A stretch of DNA of 64,000 nucleotides from Microbacterium sp. HD4P20. GTDB taxonomy: Bacteria; Actinomycetota; Actinomycetes; Actinomycetales; Microbacteriaceae. The notes below the pieces were generated by a model. It was not told the DNA's origin, searched no databases, and worked only from the letters and a program-made list of their open reading frames with translations. The stretch is taken from assembly GCF_019449275.2 (NCBI RefSeq), contig NZ_JAHZQZ020000006.1, positions 124,001 through 188,000 on the forward strand, written 5' to 3'. Positions 41,200 through 50,823 of this stretch are shown here, piece by piece. How positions within the stretch are numbered: the stretch's first letter is position 1; every line of letters starts with the position of its first letter. A program made the translations under genes and the position numbers.

Positions 41200-42609
41200 A
41201 TGGTGACGGATGCCGCAACCGGGCTCGACCTGTACCTTCCGCTGCACGGCGGCCGGTCGGTGCGCGAGATCGAGGCGGGGCTGCGCGCGCTGGTCGCCGA
41301 TGGTCGCCTCCCGGTCGGCACGCGGCTCCCCGCGTCGAGGGTCCTCGCGTCCGATCTCGGCGTCGCGCGCAACACGGTGGGCGAGGTGTACGCGCGGCTC
41401 GCGGCGGAGGGGTGGCTGCAGACCCGCGTCGGCGCCGGCACGTGGGTGGCGGCGGTGCCCGGATCGGATCCTTCGCGCGCGCCGGGTGCGCAGCATCCCG
41501 CACCCCTCGACCTGAGGGGTGGACTCGTCGACGCGAGCGACTTCCCGCACGCGGCATGGAGCACGCACGTTCGTCGCGCGCTCGCCGAGTCGCCCTCCGC
41601 GGCGTTCGGCTACCCCGACCCCATCGGGGTGCCGGCCCTGCGTGGGAGCCTCGCCTCGTACGTCGCCCGCACGCGCGGCGCGGTCGCCGACCCCGGCGCC
41701 GTCATGATCGGCAGCGGATTCGGCGACCTGCTTGCATTGCTCGCGCGCACGCTCCGCGCCCGCGGGGCACGGCGCATGGCCGTCGAGGAATACGGCCACG
41801 AGCGGCACCGGCGCATCATCGAGGCGGCGGGCCTCGAGGTCGTGCCGGTGCACGTCGACGACGAGGGGGCGGATGCCTCGCACCTTGCTCGCCTGGACGT
41901 CGGCGGCATCCTGCTCACACCGGCGCACCAGTTTCCGACGGGAGTGCCGCTCTCGGCTGCCCGGCGCCGTGCGGTCGTGGAGTGGGCGCGGTCGTGCGGA
42001 GGAGTCGTACTCGAGGACGATTACGACGGCGAGTTCCGCTACGACCGGCGAAGCGTCGGGGCGTTGCAGGCGCTCGCGCCCGACGTCGTGGTCTATCTCG
42101 GCAGCGCGAGCAAGGCGCTCGCGCCATCGGTGGGGCTGGCATGGGGCGTCATACCCGCCGCGCTCCGCGACGACGTGAGCCGCCAGCGCGAGGTGTCGGG
42201 CGGAACCCCGAGTGGACTGCACCAGCACGCCCTCGCGCGTTTCATCGATGCGTTCGAGTACGACCGGGCGGTGCGCCGGCGTCGCGCACGGTTCCGGACG
42301 CGGCGAGAGCTGCTCGGCGCGCTCCTGGCGGAGCGTGCGCCGCAGCTGCACATCGAGGGGCTTTCCGCAGGCCTGCAGTGTCTCGTCGGGCTGCCTGACG
42401 AGTCCGTCGAGGCGCGCGTGGTGGCGCGGGCGAGCGAGCGTGGCGTGGCCGTCGACGGCCTGGCCGCGTTTCGCGCGGCACGTTCCCGAGGCGGGGCGCC
42501 GACCGCGCGGCCGACGCCGGCGGGGGTCGTCGTGGGGTATGGCGCGCTGCCACCGTCACGTGTCGAGACCGGGCTCGATGCGCTGGTCGCCGCGATCGCG
42601 GAGGGGTAG
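41200..42609 (+). CDS. MocR/PdxR-type GntR regulator with aminotransferase domain
   Basis: A 469-residue fusion of an N-terminal GntR winged helix (RLPASRVLASDLGVARNTVG) and a fold-type-I aminotransferase domain. The PLP-binding Lys is in YLGSASKALAPSVG and the ring-binding Asp in EDDYDGEFRYD. Members such as PdxR sense PLP or amino compounds to activate a neighbouring operon. No vitamin B6 gene is beside it, so its target is unclear. The ATG at 41200 has GGGAGGGGAG upstream. It is convergent with the MerR gene. Confidence 0.88.
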   Translation: MVTDAATGLDLYLPLHGGRSVREIEAGLRALVADGRLPVGTRLPASRVLASDLGVARNTVGEVYARLAAEGWLQTRVGAGTWVAAVPGSDPSRAPGAQHPAPLDLRGGLVDASDFPHAAWSTHVRRALAESPSAAFGYPDPIGVPALRGSLASYVARTRGAVADPGAVMIGSGFGDLLALLARTLRARGARRMAVEEYGHERHRRIIEAAGLEVVPVHVDDEGADASHLARLDVGGILLTPAHQFPTGVPLSAARRRAVVEWARSCGGVVLEDDYDGEFRYDRRSVGALQALAPDVVVYLGSASKALAPSVGLAWGVIPAALRDDVSRQREVSGGTPSGLHQHALARFIDAFEYDRAVRRRRARFRTRRELLGALLAERAPQLHIEGLSAGLQCLVGLPDESVEARVVARASERGVAVDGLAAFRAARSRGGAPTARPTPAGVVVGYGALPPSRVETGLDALVAAIAEG

Positions 42610-42670
42610 GTTGCCACTGAAGTCGGCGGAGACCTCCAGCGATTCCACGGTAGTCGGGGGTGGTGGAGGG

Positions 42671-43474
42671 TCAGGATTCATGCACGACGGCAGATTCCTC
42701 CCCGTGGATCATGGCCACCGCCGGGGCCGAGTCATCGAGTGTCGCTGCGAGTCTTTCGAGGGCGCGCTGCTGTTGCGTGTTCAGCACGTCGGCCGTGTAC
42801 TCGTTGAACAGGCTCGCCGACCCGCTCAGCTCGTCGGGTTCTGACCCATCCGACAGCTCGCCGATCAACGGTGCGAAAGTTGCCACGAAGCTGTCCACGA
42901 GCGCGGCGATATCCTGCTCAGTGCTCCCCGGCCCGAGCCGATCAAACCGCTCCGCGATGTCGGTCACGGCGGCTGCGAGGGTGGGCGCACTGATCCGTTG
43001 ATAGAAGCGTGCGAGATACGGCATCCCCTCGTCCCCGACAAGGTGAGCCAGGAGGACCGACTGATCGCGGTCGATCTTGGCCAGATGCGGTGAGAGTCCG
43101 GTGGCTGCGAACACCGCGAGGAACGGAGCCAACTCCGGAGGAAGGTCCGGGGGCGCGTTGTGGGCGCGGAGGCGGGCGATGAGGTCGCGTTGTTCTGTGA
43201 GCCGTTCGATCTGTGCCGCGAGTTCCGCGTCCAACTCATCCAGCAGCCCGCTGCCGTCTGAGGCTGCGTCGTCGAGAAGGTCGGACATGCGCTCCAGCGG
43301 TATCCCGAGGGAGGCGAGACGCTTGATCCGCACCACCCGGATCAGATCGTGGACGTTGTAGCTGCGGTAGCCGTTGCTGCTGCGTTCGGGCTCAGGGAGC
43401 ACTCCGATCTGGTGGTAGTGCCGCAGCGCCCGGACGGTGACGCCCGCGAGTCGCGCCAGCTCTCCGCTATGCAT
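42671..43474 (-). CDS. MerR-family regulator
   Basis: A 267-residue TipA-like MerR protein. The HTH reads MHSGELARLAGVTVRALRHY, then HQIGVLPEPERSSNGYRSY. A coiled-coil linker (LDELDAELAAQIERLTEQRD) and a large C-terminal ligand domain follow. It overlaps the end of the MFS gene by 8 bp and is cotranscribed with it. The MFS promoter holds a typical MerR site, so this protein probably induces the transporter, and itself, on binding the transported drug-like compound. Confidence 0.88.
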   Translation of the reverse strand: MHSGELARLAGVTVRALRHYHQIGVLPEPERSSNGYRSYNVHDLIRVVRIKRLASLGIPLERMSDLLDDAASDGSGLLDELDAELAAQIERLTEQRDLIARLRAHNAPPDLPPELAPFLAVFAATGLSPHLAKIDRDQSVLLAHLVGDEGMPYLARFYQRISAPTLAAAVTDIAERFDRLGPGSTEQDIAALVDSFVATFAPLIGELSDGSEPDELSGSASLFNEYTADVLNTQQQRALERLAATLDDSAPAVAMIHGEESAVVHES

Positions 43475-44723
43475 TGTTGACCACCACCGTCTCGCCGTTG
43501 CCCGGCTCCGCAGGCTCCGGTTCCAGGTTACGCAGCGAGCGGGCGAACAGGCCCAGAGCGAGCGCTACGAGCCACACGCCCACGAGGGCGATCGCCGCGA
43601 CGTTCACGCCCGCGTACTCGGTGAGCACCGCGGCCAGAACGATGCCCGCTGCAGGCGCAGCGGTCATGATCGCGTTCTGGGTTCCCATGATCCGTCCGCG
43701 CATCTGCTCGGGGATGCGCTCGATCATCAGGACGCCGATCAGGCTGCCGAAAAGGCCGCTCGACAGGCCGACGACGAAGGCGCCGGCGAAGACGACCCAC
43801 ACGGACGGCAGGGCCGCGATGATCCCGAACCCGAGCGTGCTGCCGAGCATTCCGGCGAGGAACCATGCTCGTCGCCGGCCTGGTGCGCCGGCGATCGCAT
43901 AGGTCGTGCCCCCGATGAGCATTCCGGCGGCGAGGGCGGAGAGGACGAACCCGAGCATTCCAGGCTGCTCGACGAGCGTGAAGTAGACCGGCAGGATCAG
44001 CCCTTGCAGGGAAGCGAGCACGATCACCGACGCCAGGCTGAGCGCCGTCGTGGCGAGCAGGAATCGACTACGGAACAGAGCCCGCCATCCCTCGCGGAGC
44101 TGCGCCCATCCGGTCCCTGTGACGATCGCCGCCTCACCGTCCGCGGTGACCACGGCACCGACACGGTGCGGGATGAGCAGGGTCAGGAGCGCCGCCGCCA
44201 ACGAGGTTGCCGCGGTGATCCACAGCACCGTGGAACCGTCGAACAGCACCATGAGGGTGCCCGCCACGGCCGGGCCGAGAAGCAACGCCACCGCACCGAG
44301 AGCCTCGCGGATTCCCATGAGCCGTTCCGCGGCTATCCCGCTGTGGCGAACGATCGCGGGCAGCAGCGCGTCCCGCGCGGTCATGCCCGGCACATCACCC
44401 AGCGAGCCGATGATCCCGAACAAGATGAACCACCCCAAGCTCAGCCCCGAGAGCATGTCGATCAGCGGCAACGCCGCGACCGCCGCCGCCGAGACGAGAT
44501 CGGTCACGACCGACGACGTCCGACGGTTGATCCGGTCGATGACCACTCCCATCAGCAGACCGGCGACCACCGCCGGAACCGCGGTCGCCGCGGCGACCGC
44601 GCCCGCGCCGAGTGCGCTCCCCGTAACCTGCAACACGATCAACGGCAGGGCCACGCCCGCGATCGAGTTGCCGGTGAGTGACAGCAGGTAGGACGCCAGA
44701 TACGCGAAGGGAATGAGCCTCAT
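43467..44723 (-). CDS. MFS efflux transporter
   Basis: A 418-residue major facilitator with 12 predicted spans. GVVIDRINRRTSSVVTD is the loop 2-3 motif (DRxxRR), and MGIREALGAVALLLGPAVAG resembles motif C of antiporters. It lies in the macrolide-efflux-like DHA3 branch by overall style. It probably exports a toxic small molecule. The operon is MFS then MerR, with the regulator last. Substrate is not predictable from sequence. Confidence 0.88.
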   Translation of the reverse strand: MRLIPFAYLASYLLSLTGNSIAGVALPLIVLQVTGSALGAGAVAAATAVPAVVAGLLMGVVIDRINRRTSSVVTDLVSAAAVAALPLIDMLSGLSLGWFILFGIIGSLGDVPGMTARDALLPAIVRHSGIAAERLMGIREALGAVALLLGPAVAGTLMVLFDGSTVLWITAATSLAAALLTLLIPHRVGAVVTADGEAAIVTGTGWAQLREGWRALFRSRFLLATTALSLASVIVLASLQGLILPVYFTLVEQPGMLGFVLSALAAGMLIGGTTYAIAGAPGRRRAWFLAGMLGSTLGFGIIAALPSVWVVFAGAFVVGLSSGLFGSLIGVLMIERIPEQMRGRIMGTQNAIMTAAPAAGIVLAAVLTEYAGVNVAAIALVGVWLVALALGLFARSLRNLEPEPAEPGNGETVVVNNA

Positions 44724-44737
44724 GCATCAAGTCAGAA

Positions 44738-44761
44738 CCATGACGTAGGGGCGGGGTCAAG
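44738..44761 (-). promoter_or_regulatory. MerR-type promoter/operator of the MFS-merR operon
   Basis: On the minus strand TTGACC (44760-44755) is followed by CCGCCCCTACGTCATGG. The TTGACC...ACGTCAtGG arrangement is typical of TipA/MerR operators lying in an over-long -35/-10 spacer. It sits just upstream of the MFS start at 44723. Confidence 0.55.
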
Positions 44762-44868
44762 CGGAGTCCCTGGGACCCGTGCACCCCAAGCCTCGAGTCG
44801 GAATGGCCCACGCACACGCGGTCGAATTGGCCATGTTCGGCATGACATTGATTTCCTAGCCTGAGATC

Positions 44869-45366
44869 ATGACATTTCTCAACGACACCTTCGTCCCCGT
44901 TTCGCCGCGCCTGGACTTCGACGCCCTCGCGCCCGTCTTCTCGCGCGCCGTCAGCACGCTCGACGACGCCACCACCGAGCAGCTCGACCTCGCCGGCATC
45001 GACGCCGGTCTGCGCGAGCTCGTGCGCCTGCGCGCCTCGCAGGTGAACGGGTGCACCTACTGCGTCGATCTGCACGCTCGTGCCGCACGATCCTCGGGGG
45101 TGGCGACGCAGCGCGTGGATGCGGTCGCCGTTTGGCGCGAATCGGGCCTGTTCACGGCCGCCGAGCGTGCGGCCTTCGCACTCACCGAAGACGTCACGCG
45201 CCTGTCGGAGACGCACGTGCCCGAGGACACCGTGACCGATGCGGTCGCCGCGTTCGGTGAAGAGGCCGCGGCGGCCCTCATCTCGCTCATCATCACGATC
45301 AACGTGTGGAACGCCATCGGCGTCACCACCCGCGCGTGGACCGTCGCCCCGCGCCCCGCCGGCTGA
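44869..45366 (+). CDS. AhpD-like carboxymuconolactone decarboxylase family protein
   Basis: A 165-residue all-helical protein of the CMD/AhpD superfamily. The redox motif Cys62-x-x-Cys65 with His69 (NGCTYCVDLHA) is intact, as in alkylhydroperoxidase AhpD. LTEDVTRLSETHVPEDTV and SLIITINVWNAIGV are typical later helices. It probably reduces peroxides or acts as a thiol-redox partner. It stands alone, divergent from the MFS operon and followed by family C repeats. Confidence 0.9.
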   Translation: MTFLNDTFVPVSPRLDFDALAPVFSRAVSTLDDATTEQLDLAGIDAGLRELVRLRASQVNGCTYCVDLHARAARSSGVATQRVDAVAVWRESGLFTAAERAAFALTEDVTRLSETHVPEDTVTDAVAAFGEEAAAALISLIITINVWNAIGVTTRAWTVAPRPAG

Positions 45367-45400
45367 GCGCGTCGGCCGGGTGTCTCGCAGCTTCGGGGGT

Positions 45401-45441
45401 CGCGACACGCGGGGTTGGCCGGCGTGATTCCGCGTGTTGCG
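45401..45441. repeat. hairpin repeat family C, copy 2
   Basis: CGCGACACGCGG at 45401-45412 pairs with CCGCGTGTTGCG at 45430-45441 with a single mismatch. GGGGGT precedes and CCACC follows, as in the other copies. The loop is GGTTGGCCGGCGTGATT. Confidence 0.8.
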
Positions 45442-45494
45442 CCACCTGCGGTGGGGGCTCGGGGCGTGGGTGTGGGCGTGGGGTGTTCGGGGGT

Positions 45495-45535
45495 CGCGAC
45501 ACGCGGGGTTGGCGGGTGAGATTCCGCGTGTTGCG
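45495..45535. repeat. hairpin repeat family C, copy 3
   Basis: Nearly identical to copy 2 and placed 94 bp after it, with the same arms (45495-45506 and 45524-45535) and CCACC flank. The two copies form a direct duplication. The following stretch, 45548-45592, is a run of GGCGCGGGC-type low-complexity sequence just before the acyl-CoA ligase stop. Confidence 0.8.
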
Positions 45536-45605
45536 CCACCCGAAGCGGGCGGCGCGGGCGGCGCGGCGGCGCGGGCGGCGCGGCGGCGCGAGGCATCCCC
45601 CCAGG

Positions 45606-47186
45606 TCAGCGGACGGGCGTGAACTGCGCGACGAGGTCGCGCTTGAGCACCTTGCCGCTCGACCCCAGTGGCAGCGCCCCAACGACGTGCACGACGCGCG
45701 GGTACTTGTACGCCGCGAGGCGATCGCGCACGAACGCCACGACCTCGTCGGCATCGAGGGTCGCTCCCTCGTGTGGGACGACGGCGGCGTGCACCTCCTG
45801 ACCACGCACGTCGTCGGTGACGCCGAACACGGCGGCGACCGCGATGCCCGGATGCCGCGCCAGCACCGCCTCGACCTCGGTCGGGTACACGTTGTAGCCC
45901 GATCGCACGATCATGTCCTTCTTGCGGTCGACGATCGTGAGCACGCCGTCGATATAGGTGCCCAGGTCGCCGGTGCGGAACCAGCCGTCCACGACGGCGT
46001 CGGCCGTGGCATCCGCCCGCCCGAGGTATCCCTTGAAGAGGTTGTGGCCGCGCACGACGATCTCGCCGAGCGCGTCGGGCTCGCCCAGCAGCACGACGGC
46101 GTCTTCGCGATCGGGGTCCGCGATCGCGACGTCGACGCCCCACAGCGGGCGCCCGACTGTGCCGGGGCGGATCGGCTCGTGCAGCGGATTCGACGACACG
46201 GTCGGCGCCGTCTCGGTGAGCCCGTAGCCCTCGTGCACGTCGGCGCCGAACGCGTCGCGGAAGGACTCGAGCACCGCGACCGGCAACGCGGCCCCGCCCG
46301 ACACGGCGTACCGCAGGGGCGGGCGGTCCTCCGAGCGGCGTGCGGCCTCCAGCATCCCGACGTACATGGTCGGCACCGCCGTGAAGACGGTCGCTCTCAG
46401 CCCGACCATCAGCGCGAGCGCCTGGTCGGGATCGAAGCGAGGGAGAAGGATGACGGATGCTCCGACCCGCAGTGCGATGTTCATCACAGCGGTCTGGCCG
46501 AAGGTGTGGAACAGCGGCAGCCCGCCGAAGACGACGTCGTCGGCACGCAGGTCGAACGCGTCGATGAGGGTCGTGTGCACCTGCTCGACGATCGACAGGT
46601 GCGAGCCGACCGCGCCCTTGGGAGTGCCCGTCGTGCCGCTCGTGTAGAGGATGGTCGCGGCATCCAGGGGGCCCACCGATTCGTGTCGCGCGATCGGCTG
46701 CGCTGCCGCCGCCTCGATCTCGAGCCGCGGCAGGTCGATGCCCGCGTCGGCGGGCAGCAGCAGCGTCACCATCGGCACACCGGCCGTCGCAGCCGCCGGC
46801 ATGGCCTCGGCGAGCAGGGGAGCGGCGACCACGAGCAGATCGGCGTCGGAATCGCGCAGCACGTGTGCGATCTCGTCGGCCTTGAACAGAAGGTGGACAG
46901 GCACCACGACCGCTCCGAGCGACAGCACGGCGTAGTACACACGGGCGAAGTCGGGCACGTTCGGCACGAGCATCGCCACGCGGTCGCCGCGGCCGATCCC
47001 GCGCGCCTGCAGGGCACCGGCGTACGCACGGGTCTGATCCCACAGCTCGCGGTACGACACGGTCGTGCCGGCGAAGTAGAAAGCGGTGCGGTCGGCATGC
47101 CGCACGGCGGATTCGGCGAGAAGGCTCGCGACCGACAGGGTCGTGAACCCCGCGCCGTCGATCGCCGGGTCGGGCTGGTGTGTCAT
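45606..47186 (-). CDS. acyl-CoA synthetase (AMP-binding)
   Basis: A 526-residue ANL-superfamily ligase. The P-loop is ILYTSGTTGTPKGAV, followed by GYGLTETAPTVSSNP, GWFRTGDLG and IVRSGYNVYPTEVE. The catalytic Lys is in LPLGSSGKVLKR. It activates a carboxylic acid with ATP and CoA, and chain length cannot be read from sequence. The start at 47186 has GAAGGAGACAG upstream; an earlier Met would overlap that site. It is the third gene of an operon after an APH kinase and an ACAD10/11-like dehydrogenase, whose promoter carries TetR operator site 3. Confidence 0.92.
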   Translation of the reverse strand: MTHQPDPAIDGAGFTTLSVASLLAESAVRHADRTAFYFAGTTVSYRELWDQTRAYAGALQARGIGRGDRVAMLVPNVPDFARVYYAVLSLGAVVVPVHLLFKADEIAHVLRDSDADLLVVAAPLLAEAMPAAATAGVPMVTLLLPADAGIDLPRLEIEAAAAQPIARHESVGPLDAATILYTSGTTGTPKGAVGSHLSIVEQVHTTLIDAFDLRADDVVFGGLPLFHTFGQTAVMNIALRVGASVILLPRFDPDQALALMVGLRATVFTAVPTMYVGMLEAARRSEDRPPLRYAVSGGAALPVAVLESFRDAFGADVHEGYGLTETAPTVSSNPLHEPIRPGTVGRPLWGVDVAIADPDREDAVVLLGEPDALGEIVVRGHNLFKGYLGRADATADAVVDGWFRTGDLGTYIDGVLTIVDRKKDMIVRSGYNVYPTEVEAVLARHPGIAVAAVFGVTDDVRGQEVHAAVVPHEGATLDADEVVAFVRDRLAAYKYPRVVHVVGALPLGSSGKVLKRDLVAQFTPVR

Positions 47187-47243
47187 CGCTGTCTCCTTCG
47201 ACATCGGACGGGGGCTTCGGATGCCGCGGCATCCGCTGGTCGG

Positions 47244-48463
<1,220 letters not shown>

Positions 48464-48464
<1 letters not shown>

Positions 48465-49516
48465 CAGCGCACTCCTTCGGCTCGGGTGGTGTCGAGGCCG
48501 GTGCTCGCGAGCGGTTCGACGAGCGCACCCATGCGGTCGAACCCCTCGCCGACGGTGTCACCGGCCTGGAAGCGGTAGTGGATCCCCTCGAGGATCACGG
48601 CGAGCTTGTAGGCGGCGAACGCGCGGTACCAGCGCAGATCGGGGACGAGGATGCCGGCGTGCTCGGCATAGGCCTCGACCAGCTCGTCGAAGCCGGGGTA
48701 GCCGGCGTCCGGGTCGACTGCGCTCGGCACGACACCCTCGCCACCGGGCAGCGCGGCGATGTCCCAGTACAGGCCCAGCATGCCCACATCGACGAACGGG
48801 TCGCCGAGCGTCGCCATCTCCCAGTCGAGGATCGCCGAGATGCGGGGCTCGTCGCCCTCACCCACCACCAGCGCGTTATCGAGACGGTAGTCGCCGTGCA
48901 CGATCGTGGAGCGAGACGAAGAAGGGATGCCATCGGCCAGTGCCGACTGCAATGCGTCGAGTTGCGGGGTCTCACGTGAGCGCGACGCGTTCAGCTGGCG
49001 GCGCCACGTCGACAGCTGACGCTGAAGGTAGCCGTCGGGGCGACCGAAGTCCTCCAGGCCGACGGCGGAGGGGTCGACGGCGTGCAGGTCGGCGAGGTGC
49101 CGCGCGAGTTCGAGGCTGAGCCGGCGGAGCCCGACGGCGGTGCAGTCGGCGTTCTGCGACCTTCGCGCGAGCACCCGGCCCGGCGCGCGCTCCATCACGA
49201 AGAACACGGTGCCCGTGACGGCAGCGGTGTCGACGTCGTCTACGACGTCGATCGCGCGCGGCACGGGAACGGCGCTGTCGGCCAGTGCCGAAATCACCCG
49301 ATGCTCGCGCCGCATGTCATGCGCGCTCGAGAGCACGTGCCCGAGCGGTGGTCGGCGCACGATCAGGGGCATCCGTGCTCCCGCCACCGCATAGGTGAGG
49401 TTGCTGCGACCGCCAGCGACGACTGTCGCGGTGAGCTCGTCGCCGGCCAGCTCCGGGTGTGCGGTGGCCAGCCATGCAGTCAGGCCCGCGACATCCAGTC
49501 CCGGAACTCCGGTCAT
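48464..49516 (-). CDS. APH-family phosphotransferase, ACAD11 kinase-like
   Basis: A 350-residue aminoglycoside-phosphotransferase-fold kinase. GGRSNLTYAV is the glycine-rich region and FFVMERAPGRVL the hinge. The catalytic motif is IVHGDYRLDNALV, with the metal Asp in ILDWEMATLGDP. This sequence pattern is that of the kinase domains linked to ACAD10/11, and the dehydrogenase is the next gene. It should phosphorylate a hydroxyacyl-CoA rather than a drug. The Met at 49516 has GGAAGGCGGG upstream. It is the first gene of the operon under TetR operator site 3. Confidence 0.88.
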
Positions 49517-49557
49517 CGTCGACCCGCCTTCCCGCCCATCAGCGGGCCGTCGCATCG

Positions 49558-49580
49558 AGCATACCGGATGGTCGGTTTGT
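49558..49580. promoter_or_regulatory. shared TetR-type operator, site 3
   Basis: CATACCGGATGGTCGGTTTG at 49560-49579 matches the other sites. On the minus strand TATGCT (49563-49558) is a likely -10 for the APH-ACAD-ligase operon and overlaps the operator, as at site 4. A bound repressor would therefore cover the core promoter. Confidence 0.7.
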
Positions 49581-49645
49581 TCGCGAGCTCACGTATCGTT
49601 CGCGGTTTCCGGGTCCGGCAGACGGGGCGGGATCAGCCCGTAGGG

Positions 49646-50065
49646 TCAGCCGTGCGAAAGGAGCCGCGACTCGATCGCGGAGCGGACGGATGCCGGAACC
49701 GGCGTGGGTCGCCGGGTCGCGGCATCCACGAACACGTGCACGAAGCGCCCACTCGCGATCGGGTCGTCTTCGCCGGAGCGGAGGATGCCGAGCGACCAGG
49801 TGACGCTCGTGGTGCCGAGGCGTTCGACCCCGATGCCCACCTCGAGCGGCTCGGGGAAACCGGCCGACGCATGGTACTCGCACGACGACGCCGCGCACAG
49901 CGCGATCGCGTCGCTGCCGAGCGGGTCGAGCCTGCCCTCGCGGATCATGAACGCATTGATCGCGGTGTCCATCGCGGCGTAGTAGACCGTGTTGTTGAGG
50001 TGCCCGTACTGGTCGTTGTCGCTCCACCGTGTCGCGAACGGCTCGCGGACGGCGTACGTGCTCAT
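49646..50065 (-). CDS. acyl-CoA thioesterase, 4HBT hotdog fold
   Basis: A 139-residue hotdog protein. RWSDNDQYGHLNNTVYY carries the catalytic Asp (Asp16 or Asp18) and the GHLNN turn typical of YbgC/4-hydroxybenzoyl-CoA thioesterases. It hydrolyses an acyl-CoA, possibly to relieve CoA trapping. The start at 50065 overlaps the stop of the TetR gene (TGATG), so it is cotranslated with that regulator. The longer open frame upstream is a shadow. Confidence 0.88.
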   Translation of the reverse strand: MSTYAVREPFATRWSDNDQYGHLNNTVYYAAMDTAINAFMIREGRLDPLGSDAIALCAASSCEYHASAGFPEPLEVGIGVERLGTTSVTWSLGILRSGEDDPIASGRFVHVFVDAATRRPTPVPASVRSAIESRLLSHG

Positions 50066-50712
50066 CAGGCCTCCACCCGCAGCAGCAGGCGGAATGCGAC
50101 ACGCGCCCGCTCGGCGCTGGGGGTGTCGCCCGAGATGAGGTCGGCGTAGGTGAACGACTCGGACATGCGCACCAGCAGGTACGCCAGGCCGGCCGGATCG
50201 ATCGCGCCGCCGAGAGGCTCCTCGCCCAGTTCGCGACGCACCAGCCATTCCGCCGTCGCGACGTAGCGACGCTGGATCGGGCTCTCTTTCGTGGTCAGAA
50301 GCCGCAGCGCCCTCGCGGGCTCGCGCCGCAGGAACTGCCGGAAGTACTCCGCGGTGATGAGGTCGTCGACGAAGTGGGTCAGGATGCCGGCGATGCGCTC
50401 GCCGCCCGCGCGGTCCTGGTTCGCGTGATCGGCCTGCACGAGCGTCGGCACGGCGAGCGACCACAGCACCTCGCTGAGCAGGGCGTCGCGATTGCCGACC
50501 CAGCGGAAGAGCGAGGTGCGATCGATTCCGAGCGACGTCGCGAGGCTTCCCATATCGATGCGGCGCCCGCCGATGAACGTCTCGCGGGCCGCATCGAAGG
50601 CGCGCACCGCGTCGGGATGGGACGCCTCGGCCAGCCGTTCCGACAGCCACGACGGTGCGGCCCGCACTCCCACGTCGGCGATCGTGGGGGTCGCAGTCGT
50701 CGTGGTCGTCAT
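50065..50712 (-). CDS. TetR-family regulator, QsdR-like
   Basis: A 215-residue TetR protein with an atypical N-terminus: a 35-residue leader precedes the HTH (IDMGSLATSLGIDRTSLFRW, then VGNRDALLSEVLW). The C-terminal domain, with FVDDLITAEYFRQFLRREPA, is of the QsdR regulatory type. It is divergent from the acyl-CoA dehydrogenase at 50824 across a 111-bp gap with an ATGTTG/CAACAT palindrome, and is followed by the thioesterase. It most likely represses both directions until an acyl-CoA ligand binds. Confidence 0.85.
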   Translation of the reverse strand: MTTTTTATPTIADVGVRAAPSWLSERLAEASHPDAVRAFDAARETFIGGRRIDMGSLATSLGIDRTSLFRWVGNRDALLSEVLWSLAVPTLVQADHANQDRAGGERIAGILTHFVDDLITAEYFRQFLRREPARALRLLTTKESPIQRRYVATAEWLVRRELGEEPLGGAIDPAGLAYLLVRMSESFTYADLISGDTPSAERARVAFRLLLRVEA

Positions 50713-50760
50713 GCCGGAACTCTACTCGGGAGGCATCGAACCCGTGCAACGTATGGTCAG

Positions 50761-50774
50761 ATGTTGTGCAACAT
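50761..50774. promoter_or_regulatory. operator of the QsdR-like TetR protein
   Basis: ATGTTG and CAACAT form a 6-bp-arm palindrome around TG in the divergent promoter region. A further half-site, TGCAACGTATG, is at 50745. The stretch CATTTTGAAAAGTGATGCATAC to its right is the AT-richest part of the gap and probably holds the rightward -10. Confidence 0.5.
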
Positions 50775-50823
50775 TTTGAAAAGTGATGCATACTCGGAGT
50801 GATCACCGACGATCGGAGAGACG

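Noticed and set aside
45548..45592. Coding meaning of the GGCGCGGGC run before the acyl-CoA ligase gene
   Set aside because: It is a simple low-complexity run beyond the stop codon; no frame with a start or family similarity covers it.
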